Shown here in pieces: positions 52,919-61,991 of a stretch of 64,000 nucleotides of DNA (position 1 is its first letter; each line of letters opens with the position of its first letter). Below the pieces are notes generated by a model. That model had not been told where the DNA came from and searched no databases. It was given only the letters and a program-made list of their open reading frames with translations. Source of the stretch: Paramicrobacterium chengjingii (GTDB lineage: Bacteria > Actinomycetota > Actinomycetes > Actinomycetales > Microbacteriaceae); the NCBI RefSeq assembly GCF_011751765.2, contig NZ_CP061169.1:2914001-2978000 (forward strand), given 5' to 3'. The position numbers and the translations under genes are program-made.

Positions 52919-54295
52919 TCAGTCGTCTGCGGAGGCCGACTCCGCGGCATCCTGAACCGCCGCCTCAAAGTCGGCTGCCTGCGACAGCCCAGCGACACCG
53001 AGGCTGCGGCCCTGCGGGTCGCTCGCGATTACGCGCATGCCACGTTCACCACACCACGAGGCGAGAGCGGCGAGCATCCACACAGCGACAGACTGCAACT
53101 GCGTCACCTCGGTGAGATCGAGCACGATGACTGCAGGGGCAATGCGATCGGGCGGACGCGAATCGAGCCAATCCTCAAGATCAAGAATGAGACGCTCTGC
53201 ACCGTCAAAGTCGATGTAGCCACGCAGACGCCACACTGCGAGATCGTCGGCGTTGTCGGAGAGAAGCTGTGCTGCGTCAGCATCCTGAATCGCGCCGAGC
53301 CCCTCGTCAAGCTCCTCTGTCGCCGCCGTCACCTCGGCTGCGGAGAGCGTGAGGGGGCGGTGCAGAATATGAAGCCCGAAACGACGGGCAAGCTGCTGGG
53401 CCGCGACAACCGCGCGCACGCTCGCGCCGCTGTGATCGAGACGCGGACTGTAGAGCCCGAGCCCGAATTCACCGGGGGATGCCGCGACGAGACCGCCTGC
53501 AACGCCGGACTTCGCGGGCAAACCGGCGCGCAGCAGCCACTCCCCCGCATAGTCGTACATGCCGCACGTTGCCATGATCGTCATGACGTGCTGACACGTC
53601 TCGGCGCTGGTGACGCGACGCCCAGTGATGGGGTTGACGCCGCCATTGCCCAGAGTCGCTCCCATCACCGCGAGGTCGCGGGAGGTGACGAGCACAGAAC
53701 ATTGGCGAAAGTAGACGTCGAGCGTCTCATTGACATCGGCCGACAGCGACCCGGCGCTGCGCATGAGGTAGGCCAGCGCTCGGTTGCGGTCGCCTGAAAC
53801 ACGTTCCGACGTGAAAACTGATTCGTCAATCGCCAGGTCTCGACCGGCGAATGCGCTGAGACGGGTGAGGATGCGCTCGAAGCGGTGCTCCGGAGATGAC
53901 CCGTTGACCAACGACGTGGTCACAATGGCGCCGGCATTCACCATGGGATTCGGCGGACGACCGGTGCTCGACTCGAGCTTCACCGAGTTGAATGCCTCGC
54001 CGCTGGGCTCGGCACCCACGCGATTGTGCACGGCGTTCATGCCGATGTCGTCAAGTGCGAGCGAATACACGAACGCCTTCGACACCGACTGGATCGTGAA
54101 CGGAATGTGGGTGTCACCGCTCTCGTACACGCGACCGTTCAGGCCGCACAGTGCGATGCCGAACTTGTCGGGTGCTGCATCGGCGAGCTCGGGAATGTAA
54201 TCCGCGACGTCACCGCGGCGGTCGGCGAGAAGTCGATCGTGCACGACATCCAGAAACGAGGTGACGATGTCGGAAAGCGTCGCGGGAGACCTCAT
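52919..54295 (-). CDS. glsA: Glutaminase A fused to a STAS domain
   Basis: 458 aa. Residues 1-300 are a serine-dependent glutaminase with the SxxK motif SVSK (S70, K73), NPMVNAGAI and the late CGMYDYAGEW region; it hydrolyses glutamine to glutamate and ammonia. Residues about 345-450 form a STAS domain (AVIVLDLTEVTQLQSVAVWML), as in anti-sigma antagonists and sulfate transporters. This fusion is known in actinobacteria; the STAS part may control activity or localisation. Confidence 0.9.
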   Translation of the reverse strand: MRSPATLSDIVTSFLDVVHDRLLADRRGDVADYIPELADAAPDKFGIALCGLNGRVYESGDTHIPFTIQSVSKAFVYSLALDDIGMNAVHNRVGAEPSGEAFNSVKLESSTGRPPNPMVNAGAIVTTSLVNGSSPEHRFERILTRLSAFAGRDLAIDESVFTSERVSGDRNRALAYLMRSAGSLSADVNETLDVYFRQCSVLVTSRDLAVMGATLGNGGVNPITGRRVTSAETCQHVMTIMATCGMYDYAGEWLLRAGLPAKSGVAGGLVAASPGEFGLGLYSPRLDHSGASVRAVVAAQQLARRFGLHILHRPLTLSAAEVTAATEELDEGLGAIQDADAAQLLSDNADDLAVWRLRGYIDFDGAERLILDLEDWLDSRPPDRIAPAVIVLDLTEVTQLQSVAVWMLAALASWCGERGMRVIASDPQGRSLGVAGLSQAADFEAAVQDAAESASADD

Positions 54296-54418
54296 GCGCC
54301 CATGCTACGTGCCAGGTGTGCCGCGACAGCATCCGTGATTCACAGAGTTGCGGAATCCCGAGCGGCTGGATCACGGCGAATAGCCAATTGGGCATAGTCT
54401 TTTTCGCCTTTCGGAATT

Positions 54419-55033
54419 ATGCTTCCATTTATGACCTTCGGAACCGTGGACCAGTCGACTCGACTGCTCGACGTCATTGAGTGCGACATCGTCCCGCTCA
54501 CTCGCAAGGGCGTCGCACGCGGAAACAAACTGTTCGGGGCAGCGATTCTGCGTCGGGACGATCTCTCTATCGTTGTGGCCGAGACCAACAATGAGGTGAA
54601 GAATCCGCTCTGGCACGGCGAGATCCATGCCATCAAGCGCTTTCACGAATTGCCCGCTGAGCAGCGACCGAATTCAGACGATTGCGTCTTTCTCGCAACG
54701 CACGAACCATGCTCCCTGTGCCTGTCGGGAATCGCGTGGGCCGGGTTCACCGAGTTCGCGTACCTCTTCAGCCACCAAGACTCGGCCGATTCGTTCGCGA
54801 TCCCCCATGACATCCGAATTCTGAAGGCTGTCTACGCGGTGCCGGACCCCGATCGCGTTGAGCCAGCGCCAGGTCGCGACCTCTATAACCGCGAAAACGA
54901 GTTCTTCTCCAGCCATGCAATCGCTGGGCCGCCGCAACTCGATGAGCGCATCGCCCGCATCGCCGCTATATACGACGAGCTGTCGGCGACATACCAACGA
55001 TCGAAGGGCTCAGCAGGAATCCCGCTCGCGTAG
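54419..55033 (+). CDS. Nucleoside/cytidine-deaminase-family zinc enzyme
   Basis: 204 aa. Zinc and catalytic residues in HGE (H66, E68) and PCSLC (C98, C101), the CDA/dCMP-deaminase pattern. It may deaminate a purine or pyrimidine base or a related compound; the C-terminal 70 residues have no clear family match. The start could also be the ATG at 54431. Its end overlaps the convergent membrane-protein gene by 24 bases. Confidence 0.8.
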   Translation: MLPFMTFGTVDQSTRLLDVIECDIVPLTRKGVARGNKLFGAAILRRDDLSIVVAETNNEVKNPLWHGEIHAIKRFHELPAEQRPNSDDCVFLATHEPCSLCLSGIAWAGFTEFAYLFSHQDSADSFAIPHDIRILKAVYAVPDPDRVEPAPGRDLYNRENEFFSSHAIAGPPQLDERIARIAAIYDELSATYQRSKGSAGIPLA

Positions 55034-56101
55034 AGCGCGGCCAGAAGGCAGAAGGTCGGCAGCGTCCAGCACCATCTGCTCGTCGTCGATGGCATCATCG
55101 AGCCGGTCTTGGCTAACTCGCGACTCGACTGCCCGCGCGGCTTGCACAGACGCGAAGATCGCGATAATTGTGCCGAGGAGCATGGCGCAACCAGCAACCA
55201 GGATCGCACCAGCTCGCGCGACGATCGACTGGCCAATCATGGCTTGCCAGGTGAGAACGACCACAACAGCGGAGAGCGCGATCGTGGCGATCCACATGAG
55301 GCGAAGACGGAGAACGCCATCACGCAACATGGGGATGTGGCGCGCGACAAGCTCAAGTGCCAGCAAAAGCATCGGCAGAAGCTGGAGAGCATGCATTCCA
55401 ACAAAGTGAGGAATGCGCAGATCTCCGCCAACGGTGCTCCAGCCGAGTACCGGCAGGCCGACTCCACCGTCCGGCACGCCCACAGCGTGCGCGCCGACCA
55501 CACCACCGCCATCCAACTGCTGCGCAGTAGGGAACACCATGAGAGACCCGAGACCCATTCCGATGAGCCCGACGAGCGTCGCTGCGCGCACTGTCAAATT
55601 ACGGGCGTGGTCGGTGCCGGGATTGACGATGACAGCGATCGCGACCACCAGGTCCATCGCCCAGATAACGACCGGCGACACTGCCATCACCGTCAGCATC
55701 ACGACGTGTAGCGGGGTAGAGACGTTGAAGTGGCTGGTCGTGCCAACGGCAGCGGCTCCGACAATGATGACCATCTCGATGAGCAGAGCGATCGCGCTGA
55801 CCGTGCCGGCGATCTCGGCGGCACGGCGGCCGCGTCTGAGTAGCCCAATGAGCCACGAGAGGCTCACGGAGTAGACGCTAATCGAAATGGCGAACTTGAG
55901 AGGCTTATACCAACCGTTCTGTCCGGTGATCTGCACCGGATCGATGAAGATGAGCAATGTCGTAACGACCGCCGTCACTCCCATGGCAGCGGCGGTGAGG
56001 AGCAGAAGCCGGTGCCAACGCACACGCTCTGGAAGCTCTGGGGCGATGACGTCGTGAACCGCCTGTGACGGCGAGATTGCGCGGTGCTTTTCGAGTGTCA
56101 T
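55010..56101 (-). CDS. Multi-span membrane protein of unknown function
   Basis: 363 aa from the ATG at 56099-56101 with AAAGGA upstream. About nine to ten hydrophobic segments in residues 30-340; notable motif NGWYKPLKFAISISVYSVSLSWL after the first helix, and HFVGMHALQLLPM later. I do not recognise an enzymatic signature. It follows a MerR-type gene by 19 bases, which should have controlled it. Confidence 0.7.
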   Translation of the reverse strand: MTLEKHRAISPSQAVHDVIAPELPERVRWHRLLLLTAAAMGVTAVVTTLLIFIDPVQITGQNGWYKPLKFAISISVYSVSLSWLIGLLRRGRRAAEIAGTVSAIALLIEMVIIVGAAAVGTTSHFNVSTPLHVVMLTVMAVSPVVIWAMDLVVAIAVIVNPGTDHARNLTVRAATLVGLIGMGLGSLMVFPTAQQLDGGGVVGAHAVGVPDGGVGLPVLGWSTVGGDLRIPHFVGMHALQLLPMLLLALELVARHIPMLRDGVLRLRLMWIATIALSAVVVVLTWQAMIGQSIVARAGAILVAGCAMLLGTIIAIFASVQAARAVESRVSQDRLDDAIDDEQMVLDAADLLPSGRALRERDSC

Positions 56102-56120
56102 GATGGTGTCCTTTCGACTT

Positions 56121-56762
56121 CTAGGCTTCATGGGAAGTCGCGTCATCTCTGACACGGTTCGCCTGCATGGAGATGTTCTGCTGGGCGGCTCGGCGCAGAC
56201 CTGCGACGAGTCGATCACCGAAGATGGTGTCGATGATCACTGTTTGGACAACGTGATCTCGGTCTGCTGCTCCACCGAGGCGCTGCAGATCAGCGGTCGC
56301 CATTTCCTCGGCCGCCTCCAGGTAATCGGGGAGGCTGTCGACGAGATCGCCGCGTCCGAGAAGTTCACACGTCGAGACGGCCTGAGCGGCAAGGGCGATA
56401 CCGATGTTGTCGGGGTCGACGACCCAGCCACGCTCGGCAGTTGCTGCGAGAATCCGAGCACGGGCATCATCGTCAGCGGAAGGTGCTCCGTGAGGAATCG
56501 ACGTTTGCGCCTTGTGCAGCACATCCGACATCGGCAGCGTCGGGTCGTCGATGGCCGTCATCAGATCGGCAACGTCGCTGACGGACATTCCTCCGACTTC
56601 GATCAGCGAACGAACCAGCTTGAGGCGCGACAGGTGATGATTGTCGTACTCGGTCTGGTTGTATCCAGTACGCTCACCCTCACTCACAAGGCCTTCGCGC
56701 ACGTAGTACTTGATTGTCGCCGGGGCAACTCACGTTTTCTTGCTCAGGTCGGAGATTCGCAT
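56121..56762 (-). pseudogene. MerR-family regulator interrupted by a nonsense codon
   Basis: The original start ATG (56760-56762) reads MRISDLSKKT, then TGA at 56730-56732, then VAPATIKYYVREGLVSEGERTGYNQTEY, the normal MerR recognition helix and wing. The stop replaces the glycine usual in KKTGVAPATIKYY; one base change (GGA to TGA) explains it. A restart at the GTG at 56702 would drop most of the helix-turn-helix. The remaining 193 residues, including the effector half, are otherwise open. Confidence 0.8.
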
Positions 56763-56772
56763 ATTGGTAGCG

Positions 56773-56788
56773 TCACTATCGATAGTGA
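56773..56788. promoter_or_regulatory. Perfect 16-bp palindrome upstream of the MerR gene
   Basis: TCACTATCGATAGTGA lies 10 bases before the original MerR start codon. Its place fits an operator for the MerR protein itself or for an unlinked regulator. Confidence 0.6.
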
Positions 56789-56938
56789 TACTTACAACCC
56801 TGTAGAGAAGATTGTGGCTACACGACACCTCTGAACCCGTCACAGCGTGCACAGAATATGTATGGCTGGACGAGGGAGTCCGGCGCCGGCGTCGCGGGTC
56901 GACGACTCCGTGCTCGAAGCACTGTTAGGCTTTCTGTT

Positions 56939-56995
56939 ATGTCAGCTGCTTCGTGCTCGGCCGCTTGCGCGGCAGTGACTGAGGTGTCCCGCTAG
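56939..56995 (+). CDS. Predicted leader peptide of the MFS exporter gene
   Basis: An 18-codon frame, MSAASCSAACAAVTEVSR, whose TAG stop lies in the loop of the first hairpin of the leader. It is followed after 117 bases by the exporter gene. Placement inside mutually exclusive RNA structures is typical of ribosome-dependent attenuation of resistance genes. No strong ribosome-binding site is seen; a -10-like TGTTAT overlaps the ATG, so the frame's translation is uncertain. Confidence 0.5.
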   Translation: MSAASCSAACAAVTEVSR

Positions 56996-57066
56996 CGGCG
57001 GGACACTCGAGTCACAACACCACTCCTGAAACGTCCTGCCGCTTCGTGACCAAGGCCGAAGCGGCA
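56984..57066 (+). promoter_or_regulatory. Attenuator-like hairpins ahead of the MFS exporter
   Basis: Hairpin 1: GTGTCCCGC with GCGGGACAC around the leader stop codon (56984-57006). Hairpin 2: TGCCGCTTCG with CGAAGCGGCA (57037-57066), followed by CCCTTTCG. The leader frame contains GCTTCGTGCTCGGCC, which could pair with GGCCGAAGC of hairpin 2, so translation of the leader could switch the fold. Confidence 0.55.
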
Positions 57067-57112
57067 CCCTTTCGTGCTGCTCGGTAATACCTCTGAGCAA
57101 CGGAGTACCTTG

Positions 57113-58528
57113 ATGCGTTCAGGCAATCATTATTCAAACGGGCAGAGCCCGGTTCCGATACGCGCGTGGCTGTTGCTGTGCGCAATGTCGATGCTTCAAT
57201 TCTTCATCGCGGTCGACGTGACCGTGGTTAACATCGCCCTACCGTCTATCGGCACGGCCTTCGAAGTCAGCGGCAACGCACTTACATGGGTTGTGGTCGG
57301 TTATACCATCACCGGTGGCGGCTTGCTGATGCTCGGCGGTCGTCTCGGTGACCTGTGGGGGCGTCAACGCACGCTGCTGACCGGCACAGTGCTTTTCGGG
57401 GTGGCCTCCTTGCTGGCAGGGCTGGCACCCTCGTTCGAGATCCTGGTGATCGCCCGTCTCCTGCAGGGCGCAGGAGAAGCCGTCGCCTTGCCGGCCGCGA
57501 TGGCCACCATCGTGCTGCTGTTCCCGGAGGGTTCGCGGAGATCACGGGCACTGAGCGTGTGGGCCGCGGTGGCCAGCTGCGGGCTGGTCCTCGGCTTCGC
57601 TCTGTCGGGGATCATCACCGCCTATCTGGGATGGCGGTGGATCTTCCTGATCTCAGTCCCGTTCATTTTGGTCGTGGTCGTTGCGGCATTCCTTCTGCTC
57701 GAGAACGATCGACCCGCTGGGCGCAGTCCGGCCCGGTTGGACCTGCCAGGCGGGCTCCTGCTCACCGCCTGCCCGCTCCTGTTCACCTATGGCGTGGTCG
57801 AGGCCGGTGAATCCAGCACGAGCATCTGGGTGAGCGTGGCGGCAATGGTGGGTGCAGTACTGGCCGGGGTGGGATTCGTGCGTGTCGAGGCGCGATCTCC
57901 GAACCCGATGGTTCCTCTGGGATTTTTCGCTGACCGTGCCCGCGTGAGCGCGAACCTCACGACGATCCTGCTCAGTGCAGCGCTGTCGACCTCGTTCCTG
58001 CTATTCACGTTCTACTTGCAGGACCACCTCGGGATCGGACCGCTGGGCTCCGGTCTCATCATGCTGCCGCTGGCCGTCGCTCTGATCGCAGCGTCTGTTC
58101 TGGTGCCCCGCTTCCTGACGAGATGGGGAGCCCGCGCCTGCGTCATGATTGGTCTGAGCTCTGCCGCGTGCGCAATGGTGGTGGTCGGCTTGGTGGCCCT
58201 CCTTGATGCTGGAGCAGCGTGGCTGCTTCCCGCGATGGTTTTGATCGCTGCTGGGATGGGGTTCGGCATTGTCGGCTTGCAGTACATCGCGGTCAGCGGC
58301 ACGACCGATGACGACGCAGGGATCGCGTCCGGCGTTCAACGGGCGGCCGACCAGCTCGGCGGTGCCAGCGGCGTGGCTCTGTACGTTGGGATCGGATTCG
58401 CTCCCGCACTCCACTCAGCCGATCCGTTCGTGATCGCCGCGCTGCTCGCTGTCGTGGGCCTCGGCGTGGGGGCGATCGTCGCCCAGCGCCTACCCGGAGC
58501 AGAGAGCCTGCAGGCGACGGCCAAGTAA
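57113..58528 (+). CDS. MFS drug exporter, DHA2 (14-helix) family
   Basis: 471 aa from the ATG at 57113 with GGAG 7 bases upstream. Motif FFIAVDVTVVNIALPSI in helix 1, motif A GGRLGDLWGRQR after helix 2, and about 14 membrane segments. Members expel antibiotics, dyes or biocides by proton antiport. The leader peptide and hairpins upstream suggest induction by a ribosome-targeting compound. Confidence 0.87.
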   Translation: MRSGNHYSNGQSPVPIRAWLLLCAMSMLQFFIAVDVTVVNIALPSIGTAFEVSGNALTWVVVGYTITGGGLLMLGGRLGDLWGRQRTLLTGTVLFGVASLLAGLAPSFEILVIARLLQGAGEAVALPAAMATIVLLFPEGSRRSRALSVWAAVASCGLVLGFALSGIITAYLGWRWIFLISVPFILVVVVAAFLLLENDRPAGRSPARLDLPGGLLLTACPLLFTYGVVEAGESSTSIWVSVAAMVGAVLAGVGFVRVEARSPNPMVPLGFFADRARVSANLTTILLSAALSTSFLLFTFYLQDHLGIGPLGSGLIMLPLAVALIAASVLVPRFLTRWGARACVMIGLSSAACAMVVVGLVALLDAGAAWLLPAMVLIAAGMGFGIVGLQYIAVSGTTDDDAGIASGVQRAADQLGGASGVALYVGIGFAPALHSADPFVIAALLAVVGLGVGAIVAQRLPGAESLQATAK

Positions 58529-58622
58529 GCGGGCCGAAGTCGTCACACGCCACGATCTTCAGTGGCCGTGGCGGCACTTCGGTTGCCAGCGCTATACCCC
58601 CGATATGCACTAAGAGACAACG

Positions 58623-58652
58623 CGAACCCCGCAGCAGATGCTGCGGGGTTCG
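58623..58652. terminator. Strong hairpin, probably terminator of the MFS gene
   Basis: CGAACCCCGCAGC and GCTGCGGGGTTCG form a perfect 13-bp stem with an AGAT loop about 95 bases after the exporter stop. T-poor 3' side. It could end transcription from either direction. Confidence 0.65.
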
Positions 58653-58689
58653 TGGTTTGGCCGGGAGCTTTCGGTGAGTGAAACGACCC

Positions 58690-58800
58690 TTACTCCTCCT
58701 CTTCAAATTCCACGAGGTCACCCACCGTGCAGTCCAGCTCGCGGCAGAGTGCGGCAAGGGTGGAGAACCGCACCGCGCAGTCCCTCAGCTTGGAGAGTTC
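58690..58800 (-). pseudogene. C-terminal remnant of a small XRE-type regulator
   Basis: The minus strand encodes ELSKLRDCAVRFSTLAALC followed by RELDCTVGDLVEF and EEEE, then TAA (58690-58692). This matches the last third of YozG-like XRE regulators, whose start and DNA-recognition part are missing. It overlaps the 3' end of the next membrane-protein gene in another frame, so the junction is a rearrangement scar. Confidence 0.65.
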
Positions 58801-59648
58801 TCCGGCGCGGGCGGGTACTTCTCCAGTGCCTCGGGGTCGCGCGGACCTTCTGGGTCGGACTCGAGAAGCACTGTAATGCCCGTCTCATGGGCATTGCGGT
58901 CATCGTGAATGACGATCACCGTGCCGCCGACGACGGGAGCATCTGCTCGTGGCACCGCCAGCTCCTCGGTCACCGTCCGCGCCTCAGATCCTTCGCCGAG
59001 CCGGGCGGTGACAACGAAGATCGGATGACCTCCATCCTCCTGACCGCCGTGCCTCTGGTACCTCTCGGTCCAGACGAGTTCGGCGATCGTGGCGACCGTG
59101 TGTGTTCCGTGCTGCTGCAGTTGCTCGCGGCGCAGATGACGCGCGTACCGCTGGGACAGCGCCCGAAGGAAAGCTCGCAGGGCAAGCAGACCCAGCAGGA
59201 GCAGCAGAGCGCCGAGAGCCGTGCACCCGACCGCGATGAGCGGGTTCATGAAGCCGGGGCCGGCGACGAACAGCCCGAGACCAGCGCCGAGCAGCCCGGC
59301 TGTGAGCCCAGCGGCAGTCGGTGCGCCTCCCCGCTCGGACCACGGCTCGGAGGTGTCGAGGAAGACGGCGAGCCCTATGCCGAGGAACGTTGCGACGAGG
59401 ACCCCGGTCACCGTCACCGGTTCGGGCACTGCGGGCCATCGGGCGTCGAAGAGATGAGTCAGGACGGGATCGGGGTGAAGCGGACAGATCCGCGCTCCAC
59501 CGTCAGAGTCTGAATAGCATTGCGGATCTACCAGCGGCAGACCCGCCGCAGCGATGCCAAAGGTCGCGACCGCCCAGAGCACGGCGACGGCGACAGTCTG
59601 CCGAAGGACATGGGGCCAGCCGTCATCAGGCACAGGCAGGTTTTTCAT
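58785..59648 (-). CDS. Membrane protein of unknown function (third gene of island operon)
   Basis: 287 aa from MKNLPVPDDGW. Hydrophobic segments near residues 15-38, 75-95, 110-130 and 135-155, then a soluble C-terminal part (VATIAELVWTERYQ, RTVTEELAVP, GGTVIVIHDDRN) whose strand pattern recalls DUF3592-like domains; this likeness is weak. Its start overlaps the stop of the upstream gene (ATGA). Confidence 0.65.
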   Translation of the reverse strand: MKNLPVPDDGWPHVLRQTVAVAVLWAVATFGIAAAGLPLVDPQCYSDSDGGARICPLHPDPVLTHLFDARWPAVPEPVTVTGVLVATFLGIGLAVFLDTSEPWSERGGAPTAAGLTAGLLGAGLGLFVAGPGFMNPLIAVGCTALGALLLLLGLLALRAFLRALSQRYARHLRREQLQQHGTHTVATIAELVWTERYQRHGGQEDGGHPIFVVTARLGEGSEARTVTEELAVPRADAPVVGGTVIVIHDDRNAHETGITVLLESDPEGPRDPEALEKYPPAPENSPS

Positions 59649-60226
59649 GCCCCATCCCATTCGACGAGGTGGATGTCGTCGACCGCGTCAGGATCGAACG
59701 TGTTGTGGCGGAACCGCACCGAACCGCTAACCCGGCGGTCGTGGTGCTCGCCCTCGAGGTGGAGCCGGCGGCGCAGCACGGAATTCTCTGTGACCGCCGC
59801 GGTGATGCGCAAGTCCCACCAGGTCAAGTCATCGCCGCTACCGAGGTGCTTGATGGCCCGATCCACGGTACCCACGGTCTCGTAACCGTCGGCGAAGCAG
59901 ACGGACTGCCGACGGGAGCTGCTGATGCCCCACGTCAGTGCCCCGATGCAGGCGACGCCGACCGCGGTGCCCCAGATCCACCACAGCGTACCGGCAGGAT
60001 CGCGACCCGAGGCACTCGACCAGATGGCGACGGCGACGGAGGCGAACGAGGCCAGCAGGAGCAGAGCGACGCCCACCAGTGTCGTCGCGATCCCCGCCCT
60101 CTCGACACGGGACCAACGCTGGATCCGCGCACGGGTCTCCGGCGTGCGCGCCGCGGACATCCACTCGGCCGTCTGCGCATCGGGCGAGAACAGGCTCAGC
60201 AAGGTGGTGCTCTCCGGGAGACTCAT
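59645..60226 (-). CDS. Membrane protein of unknown function (second gene of island operon)
   Basis: 193 aa from the ATG at 60224-60226 with GAGAGGAG upstream. Two central membrane segments (about 42-68 and 78-100) and a soluble C-terminal domain (SGDDLTWWDLRITAAVTENS). It resembles the C-terminal part of its neighbours in plan: membrane pair plus a small beta-rich domain. Overlaps both neighbouring genes by 4 bases. Confidence 0.65.
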   Translation of the reverse strand: MSLPESTTLLSLFSPDAQTAEWMSAARTPETRARIQRWSRVERAGIATTLVGVALLLLASFASVAVAIWSSASGRDPAGTLWWIWGTAVGVACIGALTWGISSSRRQSVCFADGYETVGTVDRAIKHLGSGDDLTWWDLRITAAVTENSVLRRRLHLEGEHHDRRVSGSVRFRHNTFDPDAVDDIHLVEWDGA

Positions 60227-61692
60227 CGCCGACTCCTCTCGATCTGTCGGCGCGCCTTCGCGCGCATCCGCCGAAATGCCTTCCCTTGCGGCACGGTCGT
60301 CACGATCGGTAGTGCAGCCTCGGGGTCTTCCGGGGCCGTGACCAGCACCCATTGGTGCGCGGCGAAGTCCTCGGCGGTGCCGAACCCCGAGACGAACGGG
60401 AGATACCAGCCGCCCTGCGCCTCCCTCCCGAAGAGCTGCTCCGCCGGGAGAATCTCGTCCAGACATGAGGTGTCGACGGCAGTGACGGCCAGGATCCAGG
60501 TGTGAAACGCCCGATGGATCCGTGCTGCGGCACGATCGTCGAGCCGGCTGTCGAGCGCGATGAACGTCGGGGAGCTGTCGCCTTCGCCACCGCTACGGTC
60601 CCACGGAGCGCGGTGGAGGGTGCAGAGCACCCCGTGACGGTAGATCCGCTCGTGGCTGACCAGGTCCTCCTTCCGAATGCTGAATCGGTGCACGAGCACG
60701 CCCACCGAGACCAGCAGCCACACGAACACCGCCACCCACAGCACCCAGAAGAACCCGTCCGGCCCTGCATCGCTCGAATCGTTGACGGTCAAGAACCAGA
60801 GAAGCCCGATCGCCGCCACCGGCAGGCACACCCAGAAGATCGGCGCGAAGATGAGCTCCGTGCGAGCGAAACTGTCCGAGTCTTCCCAGAGCCGGACCTC
60901 GTGGACCGATTCCGGCCGCGGCGCAGGCTCCGCGCCTCGGATGACCGGAGCCGGCTGAGACATTCCCGCCCAGATGTCCTGCGGGGTAGCGGGGAACGAA
61001 CGCCGCTCACCCCCCACCTTGCCACCGGACGGGTCATGCTCCGTCTTGAACTCCATGATCCCAAAGAAGGGGGAGCGTGCCCAAGGCTCGGACCATCGCA
61101 CGCGCTCGACGCGGACGCGCACCCCGTCGAGGTCGTAACCCGCGCGTGGCATGTCAGTGAATGAGTCTGCGAGCATGCAACGCATCGTCGCCGGAGCACC
61201 CGCTGCTGCGTCTGCGCGCAGCCGTGTCCGCGGGCTCTCGAAGCACCGCACGGATATGTCAGCACCGACCGTGAAACGCGGCAGCTCGCTTCCAGGGATT
61301 ACATCTGCGAGGCAAGCTCTGACCCTCTCCCCAGATTTCGTGGCGTATTCGACCTCGACCAGCCAGGCGTCGTGCATCAGCGAGCGCACATACGCTTCGT
61401 GCGCGGCCGCGGGCGCGAGACCCCGATACCAATCGACGAGCCTGCCGATTCTCGAAGTGTGTCGACGGCTCCACGCGGGAAGCGGCGCGGGATGGATGGC
61501 CTGCACCATCGCGGACACTGGCTCTTCGGTGAGCCGAGGCAAGGGGTCCAGGGTCGTCCCGCTCCGATGAACGGCGATGACGCGCGTCAGGATGAAGATC
61601 AGGAGACCACCGACGAACCCGCCAACGACGAGCCACGCCCACCAGGGCAGGTCTTGGGAGTCCGTGCAGCACGTCCAAGCTGTCAGATCCAT
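60223..61692 (-). CDS. Large membrane protein of unknown function (first gene of island operon)
   Basis: 489 aa from the ATG at 61690-61692. One N-terminal membrane helix (WWAWLVVGGFVGGLLIFILT), a soluble region of about 230 residues, two more helices (about 280-345), and a C-terminal soluble domain with WILAVTAVDTSC and WYLPFVSGFG. No known catalytic motif. The three-gene set lies between an XRE remnant and a transposase remnant, so it may have been acquired. Confidence 0.65.
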   Translation of the reverse strand: MDLTAWTCCTDSQDLPWWAWLVVGGFVGGLLIFILTRVIAVHRSGTTLDPLPRLTEEPVSAMVQAIHPAPLPAWSRRHTSRIGRLVDWYRGLAPAAAHEAYVRSLMHDAWLVEVEYATKSGERVRACLADVIPGSELPRFTVGADISVRCFESPRTRLRADAAAGAPATMRCMLADSFTDMPRAGYDLDGVRVRVERVRWSEPWARSPFFGIMEFKTEHDPSGGKVGGERRSFPATPQDIWAGMSQPAPVIRGAEPAPRPESVHEVRLWEDSDSFARTELIFAPIFWVCLPVAAIGLLWFLTVNDSSDAGPDGFFWVLWVAVFVWLLVSVGVLVHRFSIRKEDLVSHERIYRHGVLCTLHRAPWDRSGGEGDSSPTFIALDSRLDDRAAARIHRAFHTWILAVTAVDTSCLDEILPAEQLFGREAQGGWYLPFVSGFGTAEDFAAHQWVLVTAPEDPEAALPIVTTVPQGKAFRRMRAKARRQIERSRR

Positions 61693-61991
61693 CACACCGC
61701 CCCCATCGTCTCCTGGAGGAACATCGCATCGTCGCGGTGCGGGTTCAACGTCGTGCAGTGGCCAGTCCGTCCTTGCACGAGGTCGAGCCGAACGGCATGA
61801 CATCCCTCTCGTCACTCATCATGATATCGACCCGTCACTCCCGATCACAGAACCCCTGGAGCGGCAGGACGATGCCCTCGACGACAGCCGCGGTGACCGT
61901 GAGAGGCCGCCCTGCTCCCGACGAGAGGACGAGAGCAGTAGTGCCCGCGACAACAGGGTATCGAGCAAAGGGATGATCAGCTGGTTTCGCG

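Noticed and set aside
56121..56702. A functional short MerR protein starting at the GTG at 56702.
   Set aside because: It would begin inside the DNA-binding domain, and the upstream in-frame sequence matches the missing part except for one stop codon.
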